A stretch of 64,000 nucleotides of DNA from Sphingopyxis fribergensis (GCF_000803645.1 NZ_CP009122.1:1898501-1962500), one strand, 5' to 3'; shown: positions 34,053 to 43,613, numbered from the stretch's first letter. Program-made: numbers and translations. Notes: a model not told the origin generated them from the sequence alone.

Positions 34053-34847
34053 ATGGGTGGGCCAAATACAGCCTTGCTGGCACAAAGCACATGCGACTGG
34101 TGGTCGCTGGCGGGCGTCGACGCGCTCGTCGGCGAGGAACCTGCGGGCTGGCTCATCTTGCCGCCCGCGAATGACGCTGCGGCATCCAAGCCGAAAACCA
34201 GGCCGTCGCTCGCCGCCGAACCCGAACTCGCGCCTCTTCCCCCCGCGCTCCAGCGGCAGGAAGCACCCCACGCCGTCGAGGCCAAGGGGCCGGTGGTTTT
34301 TCCCGACGACTGGACCCAATTCCAGCAATGGTTTGCCGAAGGCGCCGATGTGCCCGGCAGCCAATGGGATGCGCGCCGCGTCCTTCCCGTCGGCGATGTC
34401 GGCGCGCCGCTGATGCTGCTCACCGCCTGGCCCGAGATCGACGACCAGCGCGACGGCGCGCTGTTTTCGGGGGCCGCGGGTAAATTGCTCGACGCGATGC
34501 TGCAGGCGATCGGCAGGACGCGTGGCGATTGCTATGTCGCCAGCCTCGCGGTGACACGCCCCGCGGGCGGACGATGTGACGGCGAAGAGGCGGCCGAACT
34601 GGACCGGCTGCTATGGCATCACCTGCGGCTCGCGAAACCCGGCAGGCTGCTGCTGATCGGCGGCGACATCGTCCGCATGGCAGCAAGCACCGCCCTGCCC
34701 GATGCCCGCGGAAAGTTACTATATATTAACCAAGATGGCGGCAAGGTGGAGGCTGTGGCTGTCGCGCATCCCGCGATGCTGCTGGCCCGGCCCGCTCAGA
34801 AGGCGGCCGCCTGGGATAGCCTGAAACTGTTCAACCGGGGACGTTGA
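34053..34847 (+). CDS. Diverged uracil-DNA-glycosylase-superfamily protein
   Basis: A 264-residue protein with a Pro/Ala-rich N-terminal third and a C-terminal UDG fold: RRVLPVGDVGAPLMLLTAWPE in place of the GEAPG motif, LFSGAAGKLLDAML (like the family-4 VGRAG-x-LLD helix), YVASLAVTRPAGG, and AVAHPAMLLARP near the end where active UDGs have HPSPLL. Only three cysteines remain (residues near 14, 162 and 172), so the 4Fe-4S cluster of family 4/5 enzymes is not supported. It may bind DNA without excising uracil. No SD is seen before ATG 34053. The transglycosylase gene follows after 3 bases. Confidence 0.75.
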   Translation: MGGPNTALLAQSTCDWWSLAGVDALVGEEPAGWLILPPANDAAASKPKTRPSLAAEPELAPLPPALQRQEAPHAVEAKGPVVFPDDWTQFQQWFAEGADVPGSQWDARRVLPVGDVGAPLMLLTAWPEIDDQRDGALFSGAAGKLLDAMLQAIGRTRGDCYVASLAVTRPAGGRCDGEEAAELDRLLWHHLRLAKPGRLLLIGGDIVRMAASTALPDARGKLLYINQDGGKVEAVAVAHPAMLLARPAQKAAAWDSLKLFNRGR

Positions 34848-34850
34848 CAG

Positions 34851-36611
34851 ATGCAGAATATGACCAAGACTTTCATTTCATGCGCGGTTCTGGCCGCGAT
34901 GCTCGCTGCTGCGCCCGCTTACGCTGCGGATGCAGGCGACCGCAATCTGGTGGCGGCGCCGCAAACCGTTCCCGACATATTGTCGTCGAAGCAGAAGCAG
35001 CTTTACACGCAGGTGCTCACCGCGATCCGCGCGCAGCGCTGGGCCGATGCCAAATCCTTGCTCGACAGCTCGGAAAACGGCCCGCTCACCGATTTTCTCC
35101 GCGCCGAACTGCTCACTGCGGCGAACAGCCCGCGCGCCGAAGTCGCCGACATTATGCCGATTCTGTCGCGCTCGCCCTGGCTGCCGCAGGCCGAACAGCT
35201 TAGCCGGCTTGCGGCGAAGCGCGGCGCGACCGATCTGCCGACGCTGCCCTCTCAGGCGCGTCTGGCCTGGGCCGGCAGCGCGCCCCGCCGCCTCGGCGCC
35301 GATGCGATTAGCGACCCTGCCTCCGCGGCGCTCGCAAGCTCTATCCCCGACCGGATCAAGAATGACGATCCCGCCGGCGCCGAAGCGTTGCTCAACGCCG
35401 CCGCCGACCGGCTCTCACCCGAAGCGCGCGACGAGTGGCGGCAAAAGGTCGCCTGGTCCTATTATATCGAGAATGACGACGCCAACGCGCTTCGCCTCGC
35501 CAGTGAGTGCAGCAATGGCCACGGCGCCTGGTCGACGCAGGGCGCGTGGGTCAAGGGGCTCGCTTCGTGGCGCACGCGCGATTACCGCACCGCGCTCATC
35601 GCTTTCGACCGCGTAGCCAAGGAAGCGCCCGATAGCGAACAGCGCGCCGCGGCCTATTACTGGTCGGCGCGCGCCGCGATCGCCGCGGGCGAGCCCGCAT
35701 CGGTGCAACAGCGCCTGCGCGCCGCCGCCGCGAATGAGGAAACCTTCTACGGCCTGCTCGCCGCCGAAACGCTCGGTGTCGAGCCGAACCGCCAGCGCGA
35801 GAATGTCCGCGCCGACCGCAGCGCATGGCGCGCTTTGGAGGACCTGCCCAACGTCCGCGCCGCGATGGCGCTGGCCGAAATCGGCGAGGATAAATATGCC
35901 GACGCAGCGCTCCGCCATCAGGCGCGGATCGGCGATATGCGCCAGCATGAACAATTGCTCGCGATCGCGGGCGTGTTGAATCTGCCCGAAACGCAGCTTT
36001 ACCTCGCACACAATACGCCGCAGGGCCGCAAACCTTCGGCGCAGGCGCGCTATCCGCAACCCAAATGGGAGCCCAATGGCGGGTGGAAGGTCGATCCTGC
36101 GCTGGTTTTTGCCCACACGCTGCAGGAATCGCGATTCCAGCGCAGCGTCGTCAGCCCCGCGGGCGCGTTCGGTCTGATGCAGGTGCGTCCGGGCACCGCG
36201 CGTGACGTTGCGCGCTGGCGCGGCGATCTCGGGACCGGTGATCTCCGCATCCCCGCGGTCAACATGGATATGGGGCAGAGCTATCTGCAATATCTCAGCA
36301 AGGATCCCTCGACCGGCGGGCTGCTGCCCAAGGTGATCGCGGCCTATAACGCCGGGCCTGCGCCCGTCGCACGCTGGCAGTCCGAAATCCGCGATAATGG
36401 CGATCCTTTGCTCTACATGGAATCGATCCCCTATTGGGAAACGCGCGGGTATGTCGGCATCGTGCTGCGCAATTACTGGATGTATGAGGCGCAACAGGGC
36501 AAGCCGTCGGTCAGCCGCGCCGCATTGGCGCAGGGCAAATGGCCGCGCTTCCCCGATGGCAAGGACCGCACGCGCCTGAGCTATGCCGGCGACCTGTCGA
36601 ATGCCGATTGA
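34851..36611 (+). CDS. Soluble lytic murein transglycosylase
   Basis: Periplasmic enzyme that cleaves peptidoglycan between MurNAc and GlcNAc with 1,6-anhydro formation. The 586-residue protein has a signal peptide (MQNMTKTFISCAVLAAMLAA, cleaved after APAYA), a long alpha-superhelical region (about 40-400) and a C-terminal SLT domain. The catalytic Glu is in AHTLQESRFQ, followed by SPAGAFGLMQVRPGTA and IAAYNAGPAPVARW. It resembles Slt70. GGGGAC precedes the ATG. moaB starts within its last codons. Confidence 0.93.
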   Translation: MQNMTKTFISCAVLAAMLAAAPAYAADAGDRNLVAAPQTVPDILSSKQKQLYTQVLTAIRAQRWADAKSLLDSSENGPLTDFLRAELLTAANSPRAEVADIMPILSRSPWLPQAEQLSRLAAKRGATDLPTLPSQARLAWAGSAPRRLGADAISDPASAALASSIPDRIKNDDPAGAEALLNAAADRLSPEARDEWRQKVAWSYYIENDDANALRLASECSNGHGAWSTQGAWVKGLASWRTRDYRTALIAFDRVAKEAPDSEQRAAAYYWSARAAIAAGEPASVQQRLRAAAANEETFYGLLAAETLGVEPNRQRENVRADRSAWRALEDLPNVRAAMALAEIGEDKYADAALRHQARIGDMRQHEQLLAIAGVLNLPETQLYLAHNTPQGRKPSAQARYPQPKWEPNGGWKVDPALVFAHTLQESRFQRSVVSPAGAFGLMQVRPGTARDVARWRGDLGTGDLRIPAVNMDMGQSYLQYLSKDPSTGGLLPKVIAAYNAGPAPVARWQSEIRDNGDPLLYMESIPYWETRGYVGIVLRNYWMYEAQQGKPSVSRAALAQGKWPRFPDGKDRTRLSYAGDLSNAD

Positions 36612-37125
36612 CGAAAACCTGGTCTTCAAGCCGGTCCGCATTGCGGTCCTGACGATTTCGGACAGCCGCAGCGCGGCCGAAGACCGGTCAGGCGACAAGC
36701 TTGAGGAATTGCTCACCGGCACGGGCCATATCCTCGCCGCGCGCGCGATCATCAAGGACGAGACCGCGCTGATCGTCTCGCGCCTCCACAACTGGATCGA
36801 CGACCCCGAGGTCGATGTCGTGATCACGACCGGTGGCACCGGGCTGACGGGCCGCGACGTGACGCCCGAGGCGCTGCACCGGCTGGACGGCAAGGACATC
36901 CCCGGTTTCGGCGAGCTGTTCCGCTGGCTCAGCTACCAGACGATCGGTACTTCGACGATCCAGTCGCGCGCCTGCGCCGTCGTCGCACGCGGCACCTATA
37001 TCTTCGCGCTCCCCGGATCGACTGGGGCCGTTACCGACGCATGGGAAGGCATTTTGTCGACCCAGCTCGATAGCCGCCACAAGCCCTGCAACTTCGTCGA
37101 GCTGATGCCGCGGTTGACCGAATAG
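36601..37125 (+). CDS. moaB: Molybdenum cofactor biosynthesis protein MoaB
   Basis: MogA/MoaB-fold protein that adenylylates molybdopterin or assists its handling. The 174-residue product begins MPIDENLVFKPVRIAVLTIS. The substrate loop VITTGGTGLTGRDVTPEAL and the FALPGSTGAVTDAWEGIL stretch are diagnostic. ATG 36601 lies inside the end of the transglycosylase gene (11-base overlap). A longer start at 36583 is possible. moaC and moeA lie far away at 57.6-59.3 kb. Confidence 0.92.
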   Translation: MPIDENLVFKPVRIAVLTISDSRSAAEDRSGDKLEELLTGTGHILAARAIIKDETALIVSRLHNWIDDPEVDVVITTGGTGLTGRDVTPEALHRLDGKDIPGFGELFRWLSYQTIGTSTIQSRACAVVARGTYIFALPGSTGAVTDAWEGILSTQLDSRHKPCNFVELMPRLTE

Positions 37126-37142
37126 CAAGTTTGTTCTTTATT
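37114..37142 (+). promoter_or_regulatory. Promoter of the SplB-like radical SAM gene
   Basis: TTGACC at 37114-37119, a 17-base spacer, and TTTATT at 37137-37142. The -10 element lies inside the seven-base spacer of the LexA box, so LexA binding would block RNA polymerase. The -35 element overlaps the end of moaB. Confidence 0.55.
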
Positions 37143-37147
37143 TGTTC
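37133..37147 (+). promoter_or_regulatory. LexA (SOS) box, GTTC-N7-GTTC
   Basis: GTTCTTTATTTGTTC matches the alphaproteobacterial LexA operator GTTC-N7-GTTC exactly and has the AT-rich spacer common in functional sites. It ends 24 bases before the GTG of the radical SAM gene and overlaps its putative -10 element. The other exact copy I found between genes lies before lexA (59323-59337). Confidence 0.75.
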
Positions 37148-37171
37148 TTGCTCGAGGTTTAACCTTCTCGG

Positions 37172-38260
37172 GTGGAATCGACGAAACCCCTCCCCCCAAT
37201 CGCAGGCCGCGGTGCGCCCACGAACTTGCGGCCGACGCGCACCGGGGCGGCCGAGCGCGTCGCCGACGGCGACTGGCTCGACGCGGCCGTGGACGTGGAT
37301 GGCGACGCCCCGCCGCTGCGCACGACGGTGACGGTCGAACACCCCAAGACGATCATCTCGCGCAACACATCGCCCGACATCGGGTTCGACCGCTCGATCA
37401 ACCCGTATCGCGGCTGCGAGCATGGCTGCATCTATTGCTTCGCCCGCCCGACGCATGCCTTTCACGACCTGTCGCCCGGCCTCGATTTCGAAAGCAAACT
37501 GTTCGCCAAACCCGATGCGGCCAAGCTACTTCGCGCCGAACTGGCGAAGCGCAACTACGCTGTCGCGCCGCTGGCCATTGGCACTAACACCGACGGCTAT
37601 CAGCCGATCGAGCGCGAATGGGGAATCACGCGTTCGGTTGTCGAAGTCCTCGCCGAAACGCGCCACCCGCTGATCATCACGACCAAGTCTGACCGGGTGC
37701 TCCGCGACATCGACCTGCTCGCGGACATGGCGCGTGACAATCTCGTCGGCGTGGCGGTTTCGGTGACCTCGCTCGACCCCGAAATCGCACGCACCCTAGA
37801 ACCGCGCGCGCCGCACCCGCGCCGTCGTCTCGCAGCGATCCGCCAGCTGATCGACGCAGGGGTGCCGACACAGGTCAATATCTCGCCGATCATTCCCGCG
37901 ATCACCGATCACGAGATCGAGGCGATCATGGCGGCAGCGGCTGAGGCGGGGGCGATCCGCGCGTCCTACATCTTGATGCGCCTGCCCTACGAGGTTGCGC
38001 CGCTCTTCCGGGCCTGGCTCACCGCTCATTATCCCGACCGCGCCGACAAGGTGATGCATATGGTGCAGGACATCCGCGGCGGCCGCGACAACGATCCCGA
38101 TTTCTTCACACGCATGAAGGGGCAAGGCGTCTGGGCACAACTGATCCGCACCCGCGTCAAGCGCGCGGCACGCGAACATCGCATGGACCGGAAGTTTCCG
38201 CCGATCCGTAGCGACCTGTTCAAACCGCCCGAGCGCGATGGTCAGATGGAGCTGTTCTAG
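37172..38260 (+). CDS. PA0069-family radical SAM protein (SplB-related)
   Basis: A 362-residue radical SAM enzyme. The cluster motif CEHGCIYC is at Cys82, Cys86 and Cys89, followed by FARPTHAF. LAIGTNTDGYQPIEREWGITR and TTKSDRVLRD match the COG1533 group that includes spore photoproduct lyase, which repairs UV lesions in DNA. The exact reaction of the PA0069 branch is unknown. Its LexA box and overlapping promoter suggest a DNA-damage role. GTG start at 37172 has a weak ribosome-binding site. The stop shares the palindrome CTAG with the convergent acyl-CoA ligase gene. Confidence 0.9.
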   Translation: MESTKPLPPIAGRGAPTNLRPTRTGAAERVADGDWLDAAVDVDGDAPPLRTTVTVEHPKTIISRNTSPDIGFDRSINPYRGCEHGCIYCFARPTHAFHDLSPGLDFESKLFAKPDAAKLLRAELAKRNYAVAPLAIGTNTDGYQPIEREWGITRSVVEVLAETRHPLIITTKSDRVLRDIDLLADMARDNLVGVAVSVTSLDPEIARTLEPRAPHPRRRLAAIRQLIDAGVPTQVNISPIIPAITDHEIEAIMAAAAEAGAIRASYILMRLPYEVAPLFRAWLTAHYPDRADKVMHMVQDIRGGRDNDPDFFTRMKGQGVWAQLIRTRVKRAAREHRMDRKFPPIRSDLFKPPERDGQMELF

Positions 38261-39861
38261 GCGGCCGCCAGCGACTTCAGCTTGTAATCCTTATAGTCGT
38301 CCCGGATCTGACGTTTCAAAATCTTGCCCGTCGCGGTGTGCGGCAGTTCGTCAACGAACACGACCTCATCAGGTAGCCACCATTTCGCGACCTTGTCCTT
38401 GAGGTATTCGATGATCGCCGCCTCGCTCGCCTCTGCGCCGGGCTTCTTGACGATCAGCAGGATCGGCCGTTCGTCCCATTTGGGGTGATAGACGCCGACC
38501 GCCGCCGCCTCCTGCACCCCCGGCGCGCCGATCGCGGCATTTTCGAGCTCGACCGAGCTGATCCATTCGCCGCCCGATTTGATGATGTCCTTGGCGCGAT
38601 CGGTGATCTGCATGACGCCGTCGCGGTGCAGCACCGCAACGTCGCCCGTGTCGAACCAGCCGTTGGCATCGGCGGCATCGGTATCGGCTTTGAAGTAACG
38701 CTGGATGATCCAAGGGCCGCGACACTGCAACCGCCCACTTGTCGCTCCGTCGCGCGGTAACTCTCTGCCCTCGTCGTCGACAATGCGCAGTTCGACCCCG
38801 AAAGGCGGGCAGCCCTGCCGGCATACGATGTCGACCTGTTCGTCGAAGCTCATTTCATCCCAGTTCCACGGCCGCTTGCCCATCGTTCCGATCGGGCTCG
38901 TCTCGGTCATCCCCCATGCGTGCCCCACTGCAATCCCTGCCCGCATGAAACGCTCGATCATCGCGCGCGGCGCTGCCGATCCGCCGATGATCACGCGCTC
39001 CAACTTGCCATAACCGATGCCGGTCGCATCCATATGCGCAAACATCGCGATCCACACGGTCGGCACGCCGGCGCTGTGCGTCACGCCCTCGTCGTGCATC
39101 AGATCGCAAAGCACCTTAGCGTCATTCGTCGCAGAAAACACCAGTTTGGATCCGACCGTCGCTGCCGCAAACGGCACACCCCAGCTGTTGGCATGGAACA
39201 TCGGCACGATGGGCAGGATCACGCTGCGGTTCGACAGGCCGAAGACGTCGGGTTGGATCTCGGTGATCGCATGGATAACGTTCGAGCGATGCTCGTACAG
39301 CACGCCCTTCGGGTTGCCCGTCGTCCCGCTCGTGTAGCAAAGCCCGACCGGATCGCGTTCGTCGAGTTCGACCCACTCGAATCTGCCGTCCTCGGCATCG
39401 ATCAGGTCGCGATATGACAGATAGCCTTCGCGCGCGGGGGCATCGAAAAATATGAAATGCTCGACCGTCGGCAACTGCGACCGAAGCCGCTCGACGATGG
39501 GCAGGAACATGGCGTCGAACAGCAAAACGCGGTCGCCGGCATGGTTGATGATATAGATCAGCTGCTCGTCGAACAGCCGCGGGTTCACCGTGTGAAGGAC
39601 CCCCCCGACACCCGCGCTGCCGTACCAGCTGACAAGGTGATGACCGTGGTTCATCGCCAGCGTCGCGATGCGATCGCCCTTGTTTATCCCCATCTTTGTC
39701 ATCGCAGCGGCGAAGCGGCGTGCATCGGTTCCGACCTCGCCCCACGTCGTCCGCGTCATGCTGCCATCCGCCCAGCGCGACACGATCTCGCGCCCCGCAT
39801 GCTCGCGCGCGGCATGATCAATCAGGCTGGTGACGAGTAACGGCTGGCCCTGCATTCCCAT
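38257..39861 (-). CDS. Long-chain fatty-acid-CoA ligase (AMP-forming)
   Basis: Adenylates a carboxylate and transfers it to CoA. The 534-residue ANL-family protein has the P-loop [11 protein letters not shown] at 176-186, the [10 protein letters not shown] motif, [14 protein letters not shown] with the Asp binding ribose hydroxyls, and the C-terminal catalytic lysine in [13 protein letters not shown]. It resembles medium/long-chain acyl-CoA ligases, with acyl-length unknown. The ATG at 39861 follows AGAGG. It is convergent with the radical SAM gene; stops overlap by four bases. Confidence 0.93.
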   Translation of the reverse strand: MGMQGQPLLVTSLIDHAAREHAGREIVSRWADGSMTRTTWGEVGTDARRFAAAMTKMGINKGDRIATLAMNHGHHLVSWYGSAGVGGVLHTVNPRLFDEQLIYIINHAGDRVLLFDAMFLPIVERLRSQLPTVEHFIFFDAPAREGYLSYRDLIDAEDGRFEWVELDERDPVGLCYTSGTTGNPKGVLYEHRSNVIHAITEIQPDVFGLSNRSVILPIVPMFHANSWGVPFAAATVGSKLVFSATNDAKVLCDLMHDEGVTHSAGVPTVWIAMFAHMDATGIGYGKLERVIIGGSAAPRAMIERFMRAGIAVGHAWGMTETSPIGTMGKRPWNWDEMSFDEQVDIVCRQGCPPFGVELRIVDDEGRELPRDGATSGRLQCRGPWIIQRYFKADTDAADANGWFDTGDVAVLHRDGVMQITDRAKDIIKSGGEWISSVELENAAIGAPGVQEAAAVGVYHPKWDERPILLIVKKPGAEASEAAIIEYLKDKVAKWWLPDEVVFVDELPHTATGKILKRQIRDDYKDYKLKSLAAA

Positions 39862-39929
39862 AACGGCATCCTCTTTTGGTTTTGCCTAGGGATAAGGCCG
39901 CAAAGGGTCGCGGTGCAAGGGGCCAAACC

Positions 39930-39954
39930 AAAAACAACCGCTCTTGCCAAGCGG
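39930..39954 (-). terminator. Intrinsic terminator downstream of dnaE
   Basis: On the reverse strand CCGCT-N7-AGCGG is followed by TTGTTTTTGG, a short stem plus T-rich tail. It lies about 120 bases past the dnaE stop and 70-90 bases before the acyl-CoA ligase start, in a 211-base gap that otherwise holds no gene I can support. It could alternatively act as an attenuator for the ligase gene. Confidence 0.5.
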
Positions 39955-40072
39955 GAGGGCTCGTCACACATCCTTTCGGCCGGACCACAGGGTCTCTGCG
40001 ATTTAATCGAGCATGCCGCCCATGTGGGACACATCAGTCAGGTCGTCTTCCGCTTTGCCATGCGAGCCCCGC

Positions 40073-43000
40073 CTAGCGCACCCGGAAATCGCGTTGCCCA
40101 ACGAGCGACAGCGCCGCTTCGGTCACGCCGGCGACCATATCGAGGCGCGATACGGTGTCAGGGCCGAGGGCAAACCCACGACCCAGCTCGATACGAATAT
40201 CCTCGTCGGTCAGCGGATCGCGCGTGGCGATGATGACCTTTCCGCGGGCATCTTCGCGTTTTTGTAGGAAGCGTGCGATTTCGGGGATCGCGTCGGGCAG
40301 CTCGACCCTGCACGTCAGCTGCAGCGCGGCCGTCGCGGCCATGTCGACGAGCGATTGCGCACCGCGCACCGTCACGCGCGGCGTTTCCTCGCCCTCGAGC
40401 AGGTCGAGTTCGACCGACAGGATCGCGCAGCCGCCGTCGGCCGCCAGCGCTTCGAGCGTCTTGCTCGCGATCTCGTCGAAACAGCTCGACTGGAATTGCC
40501 CGCTGCGATCTGACAGCGTCAGGTTGAGGAAACGATTGCCGCGCTGCGACATGCGTGGCCGCGCGCTTTCGACCATGCCCGCCATCACCATCGGAATGCG
40601 CGTTCCTGGCGTCATTTCGACATTGGCGCAGATATCGCCATAGGATCGCGCACCGCGCGCCGAGATGATCGCTTCATATTGTTCGACCGGATGCGACGAG
40701 AAATAGAAACCGAAGGCGTCCTTCTCGCGCGTCATCCGCTCGGCGAGCGTCCACGGTTCCGCCGCAGGCAGTTGCAGTGACGGTGCGATTGCGATGTCGC
40801 CGCCGAACAGGCCGCCCTGCCCCGTCGACCGTTCGTGCGCCGAACTGTTCGCGCAGGCGAGCAGGCTCTCGGCGCCTGCAAAGGCGCGCGGACGGTCGGG
40901 CTCGATCGGATCGAACGCCCCCGCGCCTGCCAGCGCCTCGATCTGCCGCCGATTGAGCAGCTTCGGGTCGATGCGGTTCGCAAAATCGTCGAGCGACGCG
41001 AAATCGCCCTTGGCGCGTTCGGCGACCAGCGCCTCCATCGCCTTTTCGCCGACCCCCTTGAGCGCGCCGAGCGCGTAGCGCACCGTCAGCCCCTCATCGC
41101 TTCGCCCGACCGAGAAATCGGCCTCGCTGTCGTTGACCGAAGGCGGCGAGATCCCGACGTCGAGCCGTCGCATATCGTCGATGAAGATCGAGAGCTTGTC
41201 GGTCTGGTGGCTGTCGAACGACATCGATGCGGCGAAAAACTCATGCGGATAATGCGCCTTCAGCCAAGCCGTCTGGTACGACAGCAACGCATAAGCGGCG
41301 GCGTGGCTTTTATTGAAGCCATAGCCCGCGAATTTGTCTATCAAGTCGAACAGCTCGTTCGCGGCCTTGGGGTTGATCTGGTTATGCTCACCGCAACCCT
41401 TGACGAAGGTGTCGCGCTGCGCGTCCATCTCGGCCTGAACCTTCTTGCCCATCGCACGGCGCAAAAGGTCGGCGCCGCCAAGGCTGTAGCCAGCCAGGAT
41501 CTGCGCCGCCTGCATCACCTGTTCCTGATAGACGAAGATGCCGTATGTTTCGGCGAGGATGCCTTCGAGCAGCGGATGCGGATAGGCGATCGGCTCGCGC
41601 CCGTTCTTGCGCGCGCCGAACAGCGGGATATTGTCCATCGGACCCGGCCGATAGAGCGCGACGAGCGCGATGATGTCGCCGAAATTGGTCGGCTTCACCG
41701 CCGACAGCGTGCGACGCATGCCTTCGGATTCCAGCTGAAAAACCCCGACCGTCTCGCCGCGCTGGAGCAGCGCATAAACTTCCTCATCGTCCCACGCGAG
41801 CGTATCGAGATCGACGTCGATACCCCGCAGCGCGAGCAGGCGCTTCGCCTCCTTGAGCACCGACAGCGTCTTGAGCCCCAGGAAGTCGAACTTAACCAGC
41901 CCCGCCGTCTCGACATATTTCATGTCGAACTGTGTCACCGGCATGTCCGAACGCGGGTCGCGATAGAGCGGGACGAGCTGGTCGAGCGGCCGGTCGCCGA
42001 TCACCACGCCCGCAGCGTGCGTCGAACTGTGCCGCGGCAGGCCTTCCAGCTGGCGTGCCATGTCGAACAGGCGGCGCACGCCATCGTCCTGCTTATATTC
42101 GGTCATCAACTCGCTGACGCCGTTGAGCGCGCGTTCGAGCGTCCACGGGTCGGTCGGGTGGTTCGGCACCAGCTTCGCCAGCCGGTCGACCTGGCCATAG
42201 CTCATTTGGAGCACGCGGCCTGTATCCTTCAGCACCGCCCGCGCCTTCAGCTTACCAAAGGTGATGATCTGCGCGACAGTATCGCGGCCATATTTCTCCT
42301 GCACATAGCGGATTACTTCGCCGCGCCGCGTTTCGCAGAAGTCGATGTCGAAGTCGGGCATCGAAACGCGTTCGGGGTTGAGAAAACGCTCGAACAGCAG
42401 GCCGAGCTTGAGCGGGTCGAGGTCGGTGATCGTCAGCGCCCAGGCGACGACGCTGCCCGCCCCCGAACCGCGCCCCGGACCCACTGGAATATCGTGATTC
42501 TTCGCCCATTTTATGAAGTCGGCAACGATCAGGAAATAGCCGGGAAAGCCCATCTGGACGATGACACCGACTTCGAATTCGAGCCGCTCGACATAAGCTC
42601 GGCGCTCGTCATCGGTCAGGTTGGGATAATGCGCGAGCCGGGCTTCTAGCCCGTCGCGCGCGTCCTGCGCCAGCTGCGCCGCCTCGCCCTCGCGGTCGCC
42701 GGCAAGGCTCGGCAGGATCGGTGCGCGCTTCGGCGCCATGAACGCGCAGCGCTGTGCGACCACCAGCGTGTTGTGGATCGCCTCGGGCAGGTCCGAGAAA
42801 GCATCTTCCATCGCCTCGGCGGGCTTCAGCCATGCTTCGGGGCTCGAAACACGCCGGTCTTCGCTCTCGACATAGGCCGATTGCGCGATGCACAGCATCG
42901 CATCGTGCGCCGCATGAAAGTTGGGTTCGACGAAATTGGCGGGGTTCGTTGCGACGATCGGCAACGCGCGCGCATAGGCCAGATCAATCAACGCGGCTTC

Positions 43001-43558
43001 GGCGGCGATTTCGGTCGCATCGCCGCGCCGCGACAGCTCGATATAGAGCCGACCGCCAAACAGCGCTTCCAATTGCTCGATATAATCGTCGGCGGCCGTC
43101 TTCTGCTCGCCCGCGAGCAACCGTGCGAGCGCACCCTCGCCGCCACCGGTGAGGCAGATCAGCCCGTCGGTCTTGCCCGCGATATCGGACAGCAGGACAT
43201 GCGGGTCCTGATCGACCGGGCGGCCGAGATGCGCCGCCGAGACCAGCGCACACAGATTATCATACCCCCGATTGTCCTGCGCATAGAGCGCGAGCCAGTC
43301 GATCAACGGGGCGCCGTTGGCGAGCCGCTGTCCGGGGCGTGCGACGCTCAGCAGCGTGCCGACGATCGGCTGCACGCCTGCCGCCTTACACGCATCGCCA
43401 AAGGCCATGACACCGTAAAGCCCGTTACGATCGGCCACAGCAATCGCGGGAAAGCCGCGCTCGCGAGCAGCCTTGGCAATCAGCTTGGGCTCGATCGCCC
43501 CTTCGAGCATCGTGTAGCTGGAAAAGACGCGCAGGGGGACAAAGGGGCTATAGGCCAT
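40073..43558 (-). CDS. dnaE: DNA polymerase III subunit alpha
   Basis: Replicative polymerase catalytic subunit, 1161 residues. The polymerase core shows GPGRGSGAGSVVAW and the catalytic PDFDIDFCE (two Asp), followed by thumb/fingers, helix-hairpin-helix and an OB domain near the C-terminus. The N-terminal PHP domain begins LRVFSSYTMLEGA and has ADRNGLYG where active PHP domains carry His-x-x-Tyr-Ser and TDHG-type motifs, so it has lost metal-binding histidines and proofreading should come from a separate epsilon subunit. The length and context identify main DnaE rather than ImuC/DnaE2. No clear SD precedes ATG 43558. Confidence 0.97.
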   Translation of the reverse strand: MAYSPFVPLRVFSSYTMLEGAIEPKLIAKAARERGFPAIAVADRNGLYGVMAFGDACKAAGVQPIVGTLLSVARPGQRLANGAPLIDWLALYAQDNRGYDNLCALVSAAHLGRPVDQDPHVLLSDIAGKTDGLICLTGGGEGALARLLAGEQKTAADDYIEQLEALFGGRLYIELSRRGDATEIAAEAALIDLAYARALPIVATNPANFVEPNFHAAHDAMLCIAQSAYVESEDRRVSSPEAWLKPAEAMEDAFSDLPEAIHNTLVVAQRCAFMAPKRAPILPSLAGDREGEAAQLAQDARDGLEARLAHYPNLTDDERRAYVERLEFEVGVIVQMGFPGYFLIVADFIKWAKNHDIPVGPGRGSGAGSVVAWALTITDLDPLKLGLLFERFLNPERVSMPDFDIDFCETRRGEVIRYVQEKYGRDTVAQIITFGKLKARAVLKDTGRVLQMSYGQVDRLAKLVPNHPTDPWTLERALNGVSELMTEYKQDDGVRRLFDMARQLEGLPRHSSTHAAGVVIGDRPLDQLVPLYRDPRSDMPVTQFDMKYVETAGLVKFDFLGLKTLSVLKEAKRLLALRGIDVDLDTLAWDDEEVYALLQRGETVGVFQLESEGMRRTLSAVKPTNFGDIIALVALYRPGPMDNIPLFGARKNGREPIAYPHPLLEGILAETYGIFVYQEQVMQAAQILAGYSLGGADLLRRAMGKKVQAEMDAQRDTFVKGCGEHNQINPKAANELFDLIDKFAGYGFNKSHAAAYALLSYQTAWLKAHYPHEFFAASMSFDSHQTDKLSIFIDDMRRLDVGISPPSVNDSEADFSVGRSDEGLTVRYALGALKGVGEKAMEALVAERAKGDFASLDDFANRIDPKLLNRRQIEALAGAGAFDPIEPDRPRAFAGAESLLACANSSAHERSTGQGGLFGGDIAIAPSLQLPAAEPWTLAERMTREKDAFGFYFSSHPVEQYEAIISARGARSYGDICANVEMTPGTRIPMVMAGMVESARPRMSQRGNRFLNLTLSDRSGQFQSSCFDEIASKTLEALAADGGCAILSVELDLLEGEETPRVTVRGAQSLVDMAATAALQLTCRVELPDAIPEIARFLQKREDARGKVIIATRDPLTDEDIRIELGRGFALGPDTVSRLDMVAGVTEAALSLVGQRDFRVR

Positions 43559-43613
43559 CGCCGGAACGCTAACGCCCCGCAGATGATTCGACCATCGATT
43601 CGATTCACAAAAA

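Noticed and set aside
39822-40034. A 70-codon reverse frame in the gap between dnaE and the acyl-CoA ligase
   Set aside because: It crosses a terminator hairpin and overlaps the ligase start, with no RBS or recognisable sequence.
40835-42649. A 604-codon forward frame opposite dnaE
   Set aside because: Antisense to the polymerase core, rich in Arg/His/Asp, no domain visible.
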